Assembly: GCA_000283575.1 (NCBI GenBank)
Contig: AP012044.1
Location: forward strand, 248,001 to 312,000
Length of the DNA: 64,000 nt
DNA from: Oscillibacter valericigenes Sjm18-20
GTDB lineage: Bacteria > Bacillota > Clostridia > Oscillospirales > Oscillospiraceae
Reading direction: 5' to 3'
Shown: piece after piece, positions 44,184 through 53,385 of the stretch
Layout of the letters: every line of letters starts with the position of its first letter
Position numbering within the stretch: position 1 is the first letter of the stretch
Program-made: the position numbers and the translations under genes
The notes under the pieces: model-generated
Told to the model about the DNA's origin: nothing
What the model saw: the letters and a program-made list of their open reading frames with translations, nothing else
Database searches by the model: none

Positions 44184-45701
44184 ATGAATAAAACCCCCAC
44201 AACGCTTATCATTATGGATGGCTTCGGTATGTCGGGTGATCTGCGGGGAAACGCGATCCGGGCGGCAAAAACGCCTTGTCTTGATCAATTTTTCGCAGAA
44301 TTTCCCAATACGACTCTATCCGCCTCCGGATTGGACGTGGGCCTGCCCGACGGGCAGATGGGCAACAGTGAGGTGGGCCACACCAACATCGGCGGAGGCC
44401 GGGTGGTCTTTCAGGATCTGCCCCGCATCACCAACGCCGTGGCTGACGGTTCGTTTTTTGAAATTCCCGCCTATCACCACGCCATGGATGCCTGTCGGGA
44501 AAAGGGTACGGCCCTTCATCTGATGGGCCTTTTATCCAACGGCGGCGTCCACTCCCATATCGACCATCTCTTCGCTCTTTTGAAAATGGCAAAGGACAAG
44601 GGTCTTGATAAGGTCTATATTCACGCGTTTCTGGACGGGCGGGACGTTTCGCCTACCTCCGGGGCGGATTTTGTGGCGCAGACCGTGGAGAAGTGCAGCG
44701 AGCTGGGGATTGGAAAGATCGCAACCGTCATGGGCCGGTACTATGCCATGGACCGCGACAAGCGCTGGGACCGGGTGGAGCAGGCATATGACGCCATGGT
44801 GTACGGCGAGGGCGCGGCGGCGAATCCCGATCCTGTGGCGGCGGTAAAGGACTCCTATGAAAAGGGCGTTACCGACGAATTTGTGGAGCCAGTTGTCTGC
44901 GACGGAAACGGTACCATCGGCGACAACGACAGCGTGATTTTCTTCAATTTCCGTCCCGACCGGGCGCGAGAGATTACCCGCGCTCTGGTGGACCCGGAGT
45001 TTGACGGCTTTACCCACCAGTATTTTCCTGTCAATTTTGTCTGCAACACGGAGTATGACGCTACCATGCCCAACGTGGAAGTGGCCTTTCCCCGCACCTG
45101 CGTACGCAACGGACTGGGCGAGTATCTCAGCTCCCTCGGCATGACGCAGCTGCGCGTCGCGGAGACGGAGAAATACGCCCATGTGACCTTTTTTTTCAAC
45201 GGCGGCTCCGAGACCGTTTTCCCCGGCGAGGACCGGGTGCTGGTGGCCTCGCCCAAGGTGGCAACTTACGACCTCCGGCCGGAGATGAGCGCCCACGAGG
45301 TCTGTGAAAAGTGCGTGGAGCACATTGAATCCGGGGCCTACGACGTCATCATTCTGAACTTTGCCAATTGCGATATGGTGGGCCACACCGGCGTGTTCAG
45401 CGCGGCGGTGAAGGCGGTGGAGACTGTGGATGAGTGCGTGGGCAAGGTAGTGAACGCCACGCTAAAAATGGGCGGTATTGCAATGGTTACCGCCGACCAC
45501 GGAAACGCCGAGCAGATGGAGCAGCCCGACGGCAGCCCCATGACCGCCCATACCACCAATCTGGTGCCCTTTATCCTCTGCGGCGCGGGCAGCGAGCTGC
45601 GTAAGGGCGGAAAACTGGCGGACATCGCCCCCACGATTTTGGACGTGATGGGCCTTCAATGCCCCGCTGAGATGACCGGTAAGACTCTCATCATCAAGTA
45701 A
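44184..45701 (+). CDS. gpmI: 2,3-bisphosphoglycerate-independent phosphoglycerate mutase
   Basis: 505 residues. Metal ligands in IIMDGFGMSGD and the catalytic Ser in GNSEVGHTNIGGGR; the C-terminal metal site is VTADHGNAEQM. Interconverts 3- and 2-phosphoglycerate using manganese. The 224 bases between tpiA and gpmI contain no gene. Confidence 0.97.
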   Translation: MNKTPTTLIIMDGFGMSGDLRGNAIRAAKTPCLDQFFAEFPNTTLSASGLDVGLPDGQMGNSEVGHTNIGGGRVVFQDLPRITNAVADGSFFEIPAYHHAMDACREKGTALHLMGLLSNGGVHSHIDHLFALLKMAKDKGLDKVYIHAFLDGRDVSPTSGADFVAQTVEKCSELGIGKIATVMGRYYAMDRDKRWDRVEQAYDAMVYGEGAAANPDPVAAVKDSYEKGVTDEFVEPVVCDGNGTIGDNDSVIFFNFRPDRAREITRALVDPEFDGFTHQYFPVNFVCNTEYDATMPNVEVAFPRTCVRNGLGEYLSSLGMTQLRVAETEKYAHVTFFFNGGSETVFPGEDRVLVASPKVATYDLRPEMSAHEVCEKCVEHIESGAYDVIILNFANCDMVGHTGVFSAAVKAVETVDECVGKVVNATLKMGGIAMVTADHGNAEQMEQPDGSPMTAHTTNLVPFILCGAGSELRKGGKLADIAPTILDVMGLQCPAEMTGKTLIIK

Positions 45702-45879
45702 ATTCTCCTCGTGAAAATTCCTACAGAGTTTGCGCCTCAGGCTCAAATTATTAAAATCCGCTTTTTCCGGTGATATACGCGGAAAAAACACATTCCGGCC
45801 TCTAGGTACGGGAGCTGTCCGGCGACGATGGCGGACGGCGAATGGCGCTGCGGATAGCAGGTATTTTTTAACAGTAAGC

Positions 45880-45913
45880 GGCACGGCGCAAAATTTTTTG
45901 CGCCGTGCCTTTT
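45880..45913 (+). terminator. Terminator after gpmI
   Basis: GGCACGGCGCAAAA and TTTTGCGCCGTGCC, 14-bp stem, then TTTT. The rest of 45702-45975 has no recognised feature. Confidence 0.85.
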
Positions 45914-45975
45914 GTGTATAAATTTTCCTTTTCATGGACATACTGAGGGCAAACCAATGGAAAGGACGATTCTCT

Positions 45976-46701
45976 ATGAACAAACCGAAAATCGTGCTGG
46001 GCGGAGTGGGCTTCTACATAGTCCTGCTCCTGTGCCTGGTGGTTGTGGGAGTTTCGGGCTATATGATCCTGTTTCGCGGCAATACGGAAGCTGAGGCAAA
46101 TGCGGACTCGGCGGTCTCCGCGTCCGCACCGGATGCAGACCTCTTTGATGATCTGGACCCCAACGGGCCGTCGCAGGAGATTCTGGAGCCGGAGACGCTG
46201 AAGGAGCCGGATAAGGACAGCGTTCCCGCGGAGGCGCCTGTGGAGATGCCCTCGGTAGAGGTGGACGATACACCGGTGACGGCTACCGCGCCGAATTTGA
46301 TCGTCTGGCCCCTGCGGGGGGCGGTGGTGGCTGCGTTCAGCGTGGACGGACTGCGCTATGACGAAACCATGGGCGATTGGCGGACCCATACGGGTGTGGA
46401 TCTGGCCGCAGAGGTAGGTACCCAGGTGATGGCGGCCTGCGCCGGAACGGTGAGCGCCGTGAAAGATGACCCCCTGATGGGGACCACCGTGGTGATCGAC
46501 CATGACGGTGGCTACCAGACCACTTACGCTAATTTGCAGTCCGTCCCCACCGTCAAGGTCGGAGATGCAGTCACGGCCGGACAGATCATCGGCGCCGTGG
46601 GCAGTACCGCCATTGCGGAGGCTGCGGAAGCGCCCCACCTGCACTTCGCCGTGGAAAAGGACGGGGACGCGGTGGATCCCCAGACATTCTTGAAAGACTG
46701 A
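45976..46701 (+). CDS. M23-family peptidase, SpoIIQ-like
   Basis: 241 residues from ATG 45976 (GAAAGGACGATTCTCT). One transmembrane helix near the N-terminus (about 8-32), then a Pro/Glu-rich linker, then an M23 (lysostaphin) domain at 110-240. The ligands HTGVDL (HxxxD) and HLHF (HxH) are intact, so it could be an active endopeptidase. In Bacillus SpoIIQ the first His is lost. Topology and size fit SpoIIQ, which with SpoIIIAH links forespore and mother cell; a general M23 protein is the alternative. Confidence 0.8.
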   Translation: MNKPKIVLGGVGFYIVLLLCLVVVGVSGYMILFRGNTEAEANADSAVSASAPDADLFDDLDPNGPSQEILEPETLKEPDKDSVPAEAPVEMPSVEVDDTPVTATAPNLIVWPLRGAVVAAFSVDGLRYDETMGDWRTHTGVDLAAEVGTQVMAACAGTVSAVKDDPLMGTTVVIDHDGGYQTTYANLQSVPTVKVGDAVTAGQIIGAVGSTAIAEAAEAPHLHFAVEKDGDAVDPQTFLKD

Positions 46702-46715
46702 AAAAAACGCGCGCG

Positions 46716-46758
46716 CGGCCGCGGCCCGAGAACGGAAGGTTCTCAGGCCGCGGCCGCT
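46716..46758 (+). terminator. Terminator after the M23 gene
   Basis: GCGGCCGCGGCC and GGCCGCGGCCGC pair, with GAGAAC/GTTCTC extending the stem, then CTTTC. Confidence 0.7.
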
Positions 46759-46785
46759 TTCTGCGGAAGAGATCCGTCTTGCGGC

Positions 46786-46814
46786 TTGCGTGGAGGTGAA
46801 TTCCGTGCTATACT
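46786..46814 (+). promoter_or_regulatory. Promoter of the patatin gene
   Basis: TTGCGT (46786-46791), 17-base spacer, TATACT (46809-46814), 26 bases before the ATG. Confidence 0.6.
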
Positions 46815-46840
46815 AAAAGATTATTAAAGGAGGAGCTTTT

Positions 46841-47707
46841 ATGCAAAAAGGCGCGCTTGTGCTGGAGGGCGGTTCCCTTAGGGGCCTGTTCACAGCGGGG
46901 GTTTTGGATGTGCTGATGGACGGGCAAATCTGGTTTGAATACGTTAATGGTGTCTCCGCAGGATCCCTGTGCGGGTACAACTACATCGCCCGTCAGCCGG
47001 GCCGCACCCGGGACATCGACGTGACGTTCTGCGCCGACCGGCGCTTTTTGGGGCTTAACAACCTGCTGCGCAACGGCGGTGTGTTCAATTTCAACTTCCT
47101 GTTCGGGGAGGTGGCCAATGTGCTGAATCCTCTGGACAAGGCGACGTTTGCCGCTTCGCCCCAGATTTTTGAGGCAGTTGCCACCGACTGTCTCACCGGC
47201 CAGCCGAAATATTTCCGCAAGGGGACGATGCCTTCAGCGGACTTTGAACTGGCCTGCCGGGCCTCGTCCAGTATGCCCGGCCTCAGCGAGATCGTGTACA
47301 TAGACGGCGTACCGTATCTGGATGGCGGCTGCGCCTGCCCGATCGCCTATCACCGCGCCATGGCGCTGGGATATGAAAAACGGGTGGTGGTGCTGACCCG
47401 CCCGGCAGGGTATCGGAAAAAGCCGCAGATCAGCCGCGGCCTTGAAAAGACGGCCCGGCGGCTGTACGCGCGGCGGTATCCCGCCTTTTTCGCGGCCCTG
47501 AGGGAGATCAATCGGAGGTACAACGCCCAGTATACGGAGCTGGAACGGCTGGAGAGGGAGGGAGAGGTGTTTCTTCTCCGTCCTGCGGAGCCGGTGCTGG
47601 TGGGACGGCTGGAGCGCCACGCGGATAAGCTGGAGGCCCTTTATCAACAGGGCAGAAACGTTTGCATGGAACGGCTGGAGGACCTGATGCGGTATCTAAA
47701 CACATGA
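46841..47707 (+). CDS. Patatin-like phospholipase
   Basis: 288 residues. Oxyanion loop LEGGSLRGLFTAGVLD, nucleophile GVSAGSLCG (GxSxG, Ser near residue 41), and the catalytic Asp in YLDGGCACPIA (DGG). No signal peptide, so cytosolic or membrane-associated. Similar to Escherichia YjjU. It hydrolyses acyl esters; lipid substrate unknown. Alone, with its own promoter and a shared terminator. Confidence 0.9.
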   Translation: MQKGALVLEGGSLRGLFTAGVLDVLMDGQIWFEYVNGVSAGSLCGYNYIARQPGRTRDIDVTFCADRRFLGLNNLLRNGGVFNFNFLFGEVANVLNPLDKATFAASPQIFEAVATDCLTGQPKYFRKGTMPSADFELACRASSSMPGLSEIVYIDGVPYLDGGCACPIAYHRAMALGYEKRVVVLTRPAGYRKKPQISRGLEKTARRLYARRYPAFFAALREINRRYNAQYTELERLEREGEVFLLRPAEPVLVGRLERHADKLEALYQQGRNVCMERLEDLMRYLNT

Positions 47708-47760
47708 TTTGTGGGGATCAACTTTTGCCACGCGCGGCAGACAAAAAGCGGAGATTGAAA

Positions 47761-47803
47761 AGGCATCCGGAAAAGTCCCAATGGACTTTTCCGGATGCCT
47801 TTC
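47761..47803. terminator. Bidirectional terminator
   Basis: AAGGCATCCGGAAAAGTCC and its complement, loop CAAT, followed by TTTCC. Separates the patatin and MATE genes. Confidence 0.85.
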
Positions 47804-47805
47804 CC

Positions 47806-49185
47806 TTATTTTGAGGGCTGTGCGTCCACCAGCGGCGTAATATGCCTGCGATAAGTCCAGCGAAAAAACACGATGGACAAAAGCAAAGAGAACACCTCTG
47901 CGATGGGAAACGCCCACCAGACCAGCCCCAGCTCGCCGCTGAGACTGAGCAGCCACGCGATGGGCAGCAGCAAAACCAACTGCCGCGCCAGAGAGATAAT
48001 CATGCTGAGGAAGCTGTTTCCAAGCGCCTGAAACACGCCGCTGCAAACGATTCCCACGGCGGCCATGGGGAAACTGAGGCTGATGATCCGCAGCGCCGGC
48101 TCGCCGATGGACAACATCTCGTCCGACGCGTCGAACAGAGCCAGCAGCCAGTTTGGCATCAGGTGGAAAATCAGCGTCCCAGTCACCATGATGCACACGG
48201 CTGTGGTGAGGCTCACCTTGAACGCCTGCATAATGCGGCTTTTCTTCCGCGCGCCGTAATTGTAGGCCACGATGGGAATTACGCCATTGTTCAGGCCAAA
48301 CACCGGCATGAAGACAAAGCTCTGAAGCTTGAAATACGCGCCGAACACCGTGGCGGCAGTAGTTGTAAAAGGAATCAGGATGCGGTTGACCCCATAGACC
48401 ATGACGGACCCGATGGCCTGCATGATGATGGAGGGAATACCAATGAGGTAGATGTCCCGGATGAGCTCGCCGCAGGGCCGGAAGCCCTTGAAGTTCAACG
48501 GTACTTCCGGGTTTTTCGTCAGGCAGAAAAACAGGGACAGGCACATTCCGCAGATCTGGCCGATGACCGTGGCTACTGCGGCGCCCGCGACACCCATCCG
48601 GGGCATACCGAAGAGGCCGAAGATCATGATGGGGTCCAGGATGATGTTGATGATGGCTCCCAGTCCCTGCGTGAACATGGTGTACAGGGTCCGGCCCGTG
48701 GATTGGAGCAGCCGCTCAAACGTGATTCCGAAAAACAGGCCGAAAGATATGCACGAACAGATGGTGAGGTAGGTAGTGCCGCCCTCCACGATCTCCTCCA
48801 CATCGGTCTGAGACCGGAAAAACACCGGCGACACCAGAGCTCCGATCGCAATGAAGACGACAAAGCTCAGCGCTGCCAGAAATACGCCGTTCAGCGCCAC
48901 GTTTTCCGCCCGTTTGGGGTCTTGCGCGCCCAAAGCCCGACTCAAAAGCGCGTTGATGCCCACGGCGGTACCGGTGGACACGGCGATCATCAACGCCTGC
49001 ATGGGGAACGCCAGAGACACGGCGGTCAGCGCGCTTTCCGATATGCGGGAGACGAAAATGCTGTCCACCACATTGTACAGCGCCTGCACCAGCATGGACG
49101 CCATGATAGGCAGGGACATATTGAATACCAGCTTGCTCACAGGCATAACGCCCATTTTGTTTTCTGCGATTTTCTTTTCTTCCAT
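47806..49185 (-). CDS. MATE-family efflux transporter
   Basis: 459 residues, 12 hydrophobic helices. The N-terminal MPVSKLVFNMSLPIMASMLV and the internal GVAGAAVATVIGQICGM match the NorM/DinF-type MATE family. Such proteins export drugs, cations or metabolites with Na+ or H+. No adjacent regulator, and the substrate cannot be told. Confidence 0.93.
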   Translation of the reverse strand: MEEKKIAENKMGVMPVSKLVFNMSLPIMASMLVQALYNVVDSIFVSRISESALTAVSLAFPMQALMIAVSTGTAVGINALLSRALGAQDPKRAENVALNGVFLAALSFVVFIAIGALVSPVFFRSQTDVEEIVEGGTTYLTICSCISFGLFFGITFERLLQSTGRTLYTMFTQGLGAIINIILDPIMIFGLFGMPRMGVAGAAVATVIGQICGMCLSLFFCLTKNPEVPLNFKGFRPCGELIRDIYLIGIPSIIMQAIGSVMVYGVNRILIPFTTTAATVFGAYFKLQSFVFMPVFGLNNGVIPIVAYNYGARKKSRIMQAFKVSLTTAVCIMVTGTLIFHLMPNWLLALFDASDEMLSIGEPALRIISLSFPMAAVGIVCSGVFQALGNSFLSMIISLARQLVLLLPIAWLLSLSGELGLVWWAFPIAEVFSLLLSIVFFRWTYRRHITPLVDAQPSK

Positions 49186-49230
49186 AAATGCCCGCTTTCT
49201 TTGAATTCTAGAAATTTTGCCCGTTGATGG

Positions 49231-49264
49231 AAAAACGGCGCGGCCAGAAGCCGCGCCGCAATTT
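49231..49264 (-). terminator. Terminator after prfB
   Basis: GGCGCGGC and GCCGCGCC with CAGAA loop, followed on the minus strand by GTTTTTCC. Confidence 0.75.
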
Positions 49265-49356
49265 TGCGCAAATGCATTCCGATTCAGAACGTGTAGGTTT
49301 TCCTCCGGTACGCCGCGCCTGAGGCGAAAGGCCCCCTTTTCAACACGCGCCGCCGC

Positions 49357-50481
49357 TCACTTTTTTAGCTCGCCTGTGGCCGACGCGGTCAGATACGCGT
49401 TGATGAATCCGTCGATATCGCCGTCCATCACCGCGTTGATGTTGCTGGTCTCATAACCTGTACGGGTATCCTTGGCCAGCGTGTAGGGCATGAATACGTA
49501 GGACCGGATCTGACTGCCCCATTCGATCTTCATCTGGACGCCCTTGATGTCCGAGATCTTTTCCGCATGCTGCTGGGCTTTCAGCTCCAACAGCTTGGCT
49601 CGCAGCATCTTCATGCAGTTATCCCGGTTCTGGAACTGGCTCCGCTCCGTCTGGCAGGAGACCACCACCCCGGTGGGGAGATGGATCAATCGGACGGCGG
49701 AAGACGTTTTGTTGATGTGCTGGCCGCCTGCGCCGGAGGAGCGGTAGACCTGCATCTCGATGTCCTCGGGCCGAATCTCCACGTCCGCGTCATCCGGGAG
49801 GTCCGGCATCACCTCCAGCGCGGCAAAGGAAGTTTGGCGGCGGGCGTTGGCGTCGAACGGGGAAACGCGCACCAGACGGTGGACGCCGTTTTCACTTTTT
49901 AAAAAACCATAGGCGTTCTCGCCCTCAATGGAGATGGCGGCGGACTTGATGCCCGCTTCCTCGCCATCCTCATAGTCCAGAATCTGATATTTGAAATTGT
50001 GGCGCTCCGCCCAGCGAGTGTACATCCGATAGAGCATCCCGGTCCAGTCCTGAGCCTCGGTGCCGCCGGCTCCGGAGTGAAACGACAAAATGGCGTTGCT
50101 GCTGTCATACTCGCCAGAGAGAAGGGTGGAGAGGCGCTGTTCGGAGATTTCCTCCTCCAGCTTGTCATAGCCTTCTTTCAATTCGTCCAGAAGAGAGGGA
50201 TCGTCTTCCTCCTGACCCATTTCGCACAGGGTCTTCAGGTCCTCCCAATTGGAAACCATCTTCTCCTGACGCCCAATCTTGCCCTGCAGACGCTTGAGCT
50301 TCTGCTGCACCTGTTGGGAGCGCTCCAGATCGTTCCAGAACTCCGGTTCGCCGGTCTGGGCTTCCAGCATGGCGGCCTCCTTTTTGGCAGTGTCGATATC
50401 CAGCGCCGCGGCCAGCTTTTCAAGCTCCGGGCCGAGGGCGATCAGCTTCTGCTTATATTCGTCATATTCGATCAAAGCCAT
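49357..50481 (-). CDS. prfB: Peptide chain release factor 2
   Basis: 374 residues in a single frame. Stop-recognition SPF in VSPFDANARRQTSF, and the GGQ loop in SGAGGQHINKTSS. It terminates at UGA and UAA. Unlike many bacterial prfB genes it has no in-frame UGA near codon 26, so no programmed frameshift. It has its own promoter. Confidence 0.97.
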   Translation of the reverse strand: MALIEYDEYKQKLIALGPELEKLAAALDIDTAKKEAAMLEAQTGEPEFWNDLERSQQVQQKLKRLQGKIGRQEKMVSNWEDLKTLCEMGQEEDDPSLLDELKEGYDKLEEEISEQRLSTLLSGEYDSSNAILSFHSGAGGTEAQDWTGMLYRMYTRWAERHNFKYQILDYEDGEEAGIKSAAISIEGENAYGFLKSENGVHRLVRVSPFDANARRQTSFAALEVMPDLPDDADVEIRPEDIEMQVYRSSGAGGQHINKTSSAVRLIHLPTGVVVSCQTERSQFQNRDNCMKMLRAKLLELKAQQHAEKISDIKGVQMKIEWGSQIRSYVFMPYTLAKDTRTGYETSNINAVMDGDIDGFINAYLTASATGELKK

Positions 50482-50519
50482 GACTTATTCTCCATTCCAC
50501 ATATTTCATCAGCCAAAAT

Positions 50520-50548
50520 ATTATACAGGAGTTTACCCCGTTTGTAAA
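50520..50548 (-). promoter_or_regulatory. Promoter of prfB
   Basis: Minus strand: TTTACA (50543-50548), 17-base spacer, TATAAT (50520-50525). Confidence 0.8.
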
Positions 50549-50644
50549 GAAAAACCGCTTTTTTAGCTGCCGGCGCAGGGAAAATGGGACGGCGCCGGTA
50601 AATGTCCTGACCGTCGCTGTGCTGTTCCTTCTTCAGCGACTTAA

Positions 50645-50673
50645 AGGAGCGGGAACTGACAGTTCCCGCTCCT
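50645..50673 (-). terminator. Hairpin after the RNHCP gene
   Basis: AGGAGCGGGAACTG and its complement form a long perfect stem. T run weak on both sides, so a transcription block is likely but not certain. Confidence 0.55.
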
Positions 50674-50718
50674 GTATGCCCGATTTTTACCGAACACATT
50701 CAATTATATAAAAAACAA

Positions 50719-51144
50719 TCAGATCATGGACCCGTCGCCGCCCATCAGGGCAGTCAATTCCCCGATGCGCTCCAGTGGAAAAGGCGGGTTGGTCAAGGGC
50801 CGCAGGGCGATGGACATCAGCTTCATGGGATTGTCATCTGCCGCCACCCGGTTGGAGCTGAAGTGCCCGCACTGGCGACAGCGGTGGATAATCGCCCACT
50901 CTCCGCTTTTACGGACCCAAACGCCCACCGGGTCCATGATGCCGCCGCAGTCTGCGGAACGGTCCCCGGGTTCGTCGTCCAAATGAAGGCTCGCAAGGCA
51001 GTTGGGGCAGTGGTTTCGGTGGTCGCTGCCCGCGCCCGAGGGGACAACCAGACGCCCGCAGACCTTGCAGGTAAAAACGTCGTCACAGGGATGACTTTTA
51101 TAATAGCCGTTGGCATATGCTTTTCGTTTGTTTTCGCGGTTCAA
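50719..51144 (-). CDS. RNHCP-domain zinc protein
   Basis: 141 residues from TTG 51144, preceded by CAGGAGGAAATCACA; an open frame continues upstream without a start signal. The name motif RNHCPNC is seen in DHRNHCPNCLASLH, with CKVCGRLV before it and CRQCGHFSSNR after it, giving six cysteines for zinc binding. Function not established; it resembles a ribosome- or nucleic-acid-associated zinc protein. Its upstream region folds (GGGAGG/CCTCCC at about 51184-51220). Confidence 0.8.
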   Translation of the reverse strand: MNRENKRKAYANGYYKSHPCDDVFTCKVCGRLVVPSGAGSDHRNHCPNCLASLHLDDEPGDRSADCGGIMDPVGVWVRKSGEWAIIHRCRQCGHFSSNRVAADDNPMKLMSIALRPLTNPPFPLERIGELTALMGGDGSMI

Positions 51145-51279
51145 TGTGATTTCCTCCTGACAAGTTGTGCTTACAATCTTGCGGGAGGCATTGCGGATTT
51201 TAGTTTGCGCAAACCTCCCGGTTCGACACAATCCGCGACTCAAAATAACGTTTCAAAAAACAGTTCTCCTTGTAAAGTA

Positions 51280-51501
51280 GTAGTTATTAGAGCCCCTCTC
51301 CAAGGGCTGTGCTACACTGTAAGGGATGCTGTGGATTGGTTTCATTCTCCTACCACACGATGGTTCATGAAAGGCTCCGACCACAGACCTTTGCAGGTTT
51401 GTTAATCAGTTAGATACCGCCAGGCGGTTTATTTAGAACAAGGTTACAAGTGCAAAGTGTTTTGTGGATGCAACATCAAATAAATCGCTGGAGGTACTGT
51501 T
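51280..51501 (+). ncRNA. Possible IS110 bridge-RNA region (left non-coding end)
   Basis: About 220 non-coding bases between the upstream region and the IS110 transposase ATG. Contains hairpins AGCCC/GGGCT (51293-51309) and ACCG/CGGT (51415-51427). IS110 elements encode a guide ('bridge') RNA in this position (known for IS621). Whether this copy still yields one is unknown; loops were not matched to target or donor DNA. Confidence 0.35.
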
Positions 51502-52558
51502 ATGGTTTTTGTTGGAATTGATGTCGCAAAGGATAAGCACGACTGCTTCATCATGAGTTCGGAGGGCGAAGTCCTTGGGGATGTTTTCACCATCCCCAAC
51601 AATATGGATGGCTTCACGCGCCTGCTACAAAGGATCCAGGCCTGCTCTGCTGAACAGAGCAAAATAAAAGTAGGACTTGAGGCTACAGGACACTACAGTT
51701 GCAACATCCTCGGGTTTCTTCTTGACAACGGTCTGGCCACCTATGTCTTGAACCCCTTGCACACCAACTTGTACCGGAAAAGCCTCAGCCTAAGAAAGAC
51801 GAAGACAGACCGTATTGATGCGCGAACGATTGCAACTATGCTCATGTCTGATGTGGACCTCAAACCCTACACAGACACAGCTTACCACAACAAGGAGTAG
51901 TCATTGACAAGATACCGTTTTGACAAAGTAAAGGAATGTGCCCAACTTAAGCAATCGGTTTCGCGCCTAGTCTGCATTCTGTTCCCTGAGTTGGAAAAAT
52001 TGGTACCGACGCTCCACATGGCTTCCACCTATGCGCTGCTAGATGAGTTTCCCGGTGCGCAGCAAATTTCCAATGCCAATCTGACACATTGAAAACCGTG
52101 CTCAGCGAGGCTTCAAAGGGACGTTACGGGCGCGATGTTGCCGTGACTACCCGCGAGGCTGCCAGGGCTTCCATCGGTTCCGTGATGCCGGCGAAGTCGC
52201 TGGAACTGCGGCACACCATTCATCTCATTCGGGAACTAGACTCCGAGATTGAAGAAATTGAATCGGAGATTCAGCACATCATGAATGAACTCCACACACT
52301 CTCTCCCTCTACCTACCAATCCGGGCAGCTTACCAACTGTTATGCGCACATGGAGAAACGCGGCTCAAGGTATCTGCGCTTCGCCCTGTTCAACGCAGCC
52401 AAGTATGTCTCTGGGATCCAACTTTCGCCGCGTATCTCGCCAAAAAGCGCACCGAGGGTAAGCACTACAATGTTGCCATTTCTCACGCCGCCAAAAAGCT
52501 TGTGCGGCTAATCTTTGCCATGGAGAAATCCCGTCAGTCCTATGGTTTGGTTGCTTAG
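51502..52558 (+). pseudogene. Degenerate IS110-family transposase
   Basis: N-terminal 132 residues intact (GIDVAKDKH, LEATGHY, KTKTDRIDAR: the DEDD RuvC-like domain). An in-frame TAG at 51898 ends it; the same frame continues to 52092, then the frame shifts. The serine-containing C-terminal domain is shortened between LHTLSP and STYQSGQ, and another frameshift near 52425 separates the last YNVAISHAAKKLVRLIF segment, which ends at TAG 52558. Inactive. The end lies next to the tetR gene's 3' end. Confidence 0.85.
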
Positions 52559-52560
52559 TT

Positions 52561-53313
52561 TTACTCGTTAGCCTGCATGGCATCCCCATGGGTGCCTGCT
52601 TTGCTATGCCTTTGAAGAACCATCCCCAATGTGCATCCTTCCTCAATTCCAGACTTTTGATTACCGTTATCCCGGCTGCCCTGTGCGCACGCCTCCTCGG
52701 CGGCGTAGAACCTGAAAAACCGCTGGATATGTGTCCGCACCTGACGAATCGCTTCGGTTCTGCCCTCTGCGGCGTCAAATATGCTCATCAGAAGATGAAG
52801 GGGTGCATAGAACTCAAGAGCCATCTGTCCGGGGTCACCGGGCTTCAAAAGGCCCCGCCCCCGGCCCATCAGCTCCCGGAACAGGTCTTTCATGTAACCC
52901 ACCGGCCCGGCGGCCAGGAGGTTTTGATACAGTGCTGCCATCTCCGGGTCACGATACTGTTCCAAAATCAGAAGCCTTCGAAAATCGGAGGCAAATTCGT
53001 CCTCTGTCCAGTAACGAAACTGGGCCTCGGTGTAGGCCGCAATCCTCTCGATGGGCGTGGATCGGTAGGTCTCCGCCATATGTTCAAAGGCTCCCTCCGG
53101 CATTTGATAGGCCCGCGCCCGTTCCGAATCATTTTGCTCCATGCGCTTTACAATGCTGCCAAAAATGTCCCGTTTGCTCCGGTAATGCCGGTATAACGAA
53201 CCTTTCGTCATTCCCAGCTTTCCCGCAATCATACTGACGGAGACCGCCTCGTATCCGTCCCTTGCAAACAGATGCAGCGCGGTCTGCAAAATCCGCTCCT
53301 TGGTGTCGGCCAT
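52561..53313 (-). CDS. TetR/AcrR regulator with replaced C-terminus
   Basis: 250 residues. N-terminal HTH: ERILQTALHLFARDGYEAVS and MIAGKLGMTKGSLYRHYRSK. The last ~40 residues (from about NQKSGIEEGC) read into IS110 end sequence, so the natural C-terminus has been replaced. A perfect palindrome in its promoter suggests autoregulation. No adjacent transporter target is visible on the other side; the HAD gene downstream of the divergent region is a possible target. Confidence 0.85.
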   Translation of the reverse strand: MADTKERILQTALHLFARDGYEAVSVSMIAGKLGMTKGSLYRHYRSKRDIFGSIVKRMEQNDSERARAYQMPEGAFEHMAETYRSTPIERIAAYTEAQFRYWTEDEFASDFRRLLILEQYRDPEMAALYQNLLAAGPVGYMKDLFRELMGRGRGLLKPGDPGQMALEFYAPLHLLMSIFDAAEGRTEAIRQVRTHIQRFFRFYAAEEACAQGSRDNGNQKSGIEEGCTLGMVLQRHSKAGTHGDAMQANE

Positions 53314-53331
53314 GTGATGCTCCCTTCAAAC

Positions 53332-53385
53332 AGCAAACGATCGTTTGCTACGATGCAGTATAGCAAACGGTCGTTTACTTGTCAA
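53332..53385 (-). promoter_or_regulatory. Promoter and paired TetR operators
   Basis: Minus strand: TTGACA (53380-53385), 17-base spacer, TATACT (53357-53362). Perfect palindrome AGCAAACGATCGTTTGCT at 53332-53349 follows the -10, and a near copy GCAAACGGTCGTTTAC (53363-53378) fills the spacer. Confidence 0.75.

Noticed and set aside
45702-45879. Riboswitch before the M23 gene
   Set aside because: No known conserved core recognised, and the gene has only a short distance after the gpmI terminator.
47842-49227. 461-residue plus-strand open frame antisense to the MATE gene
   Set aside because: Charged, His/Gln-rich composition typical of an antisense shadow, no membrane or enzyme motif.
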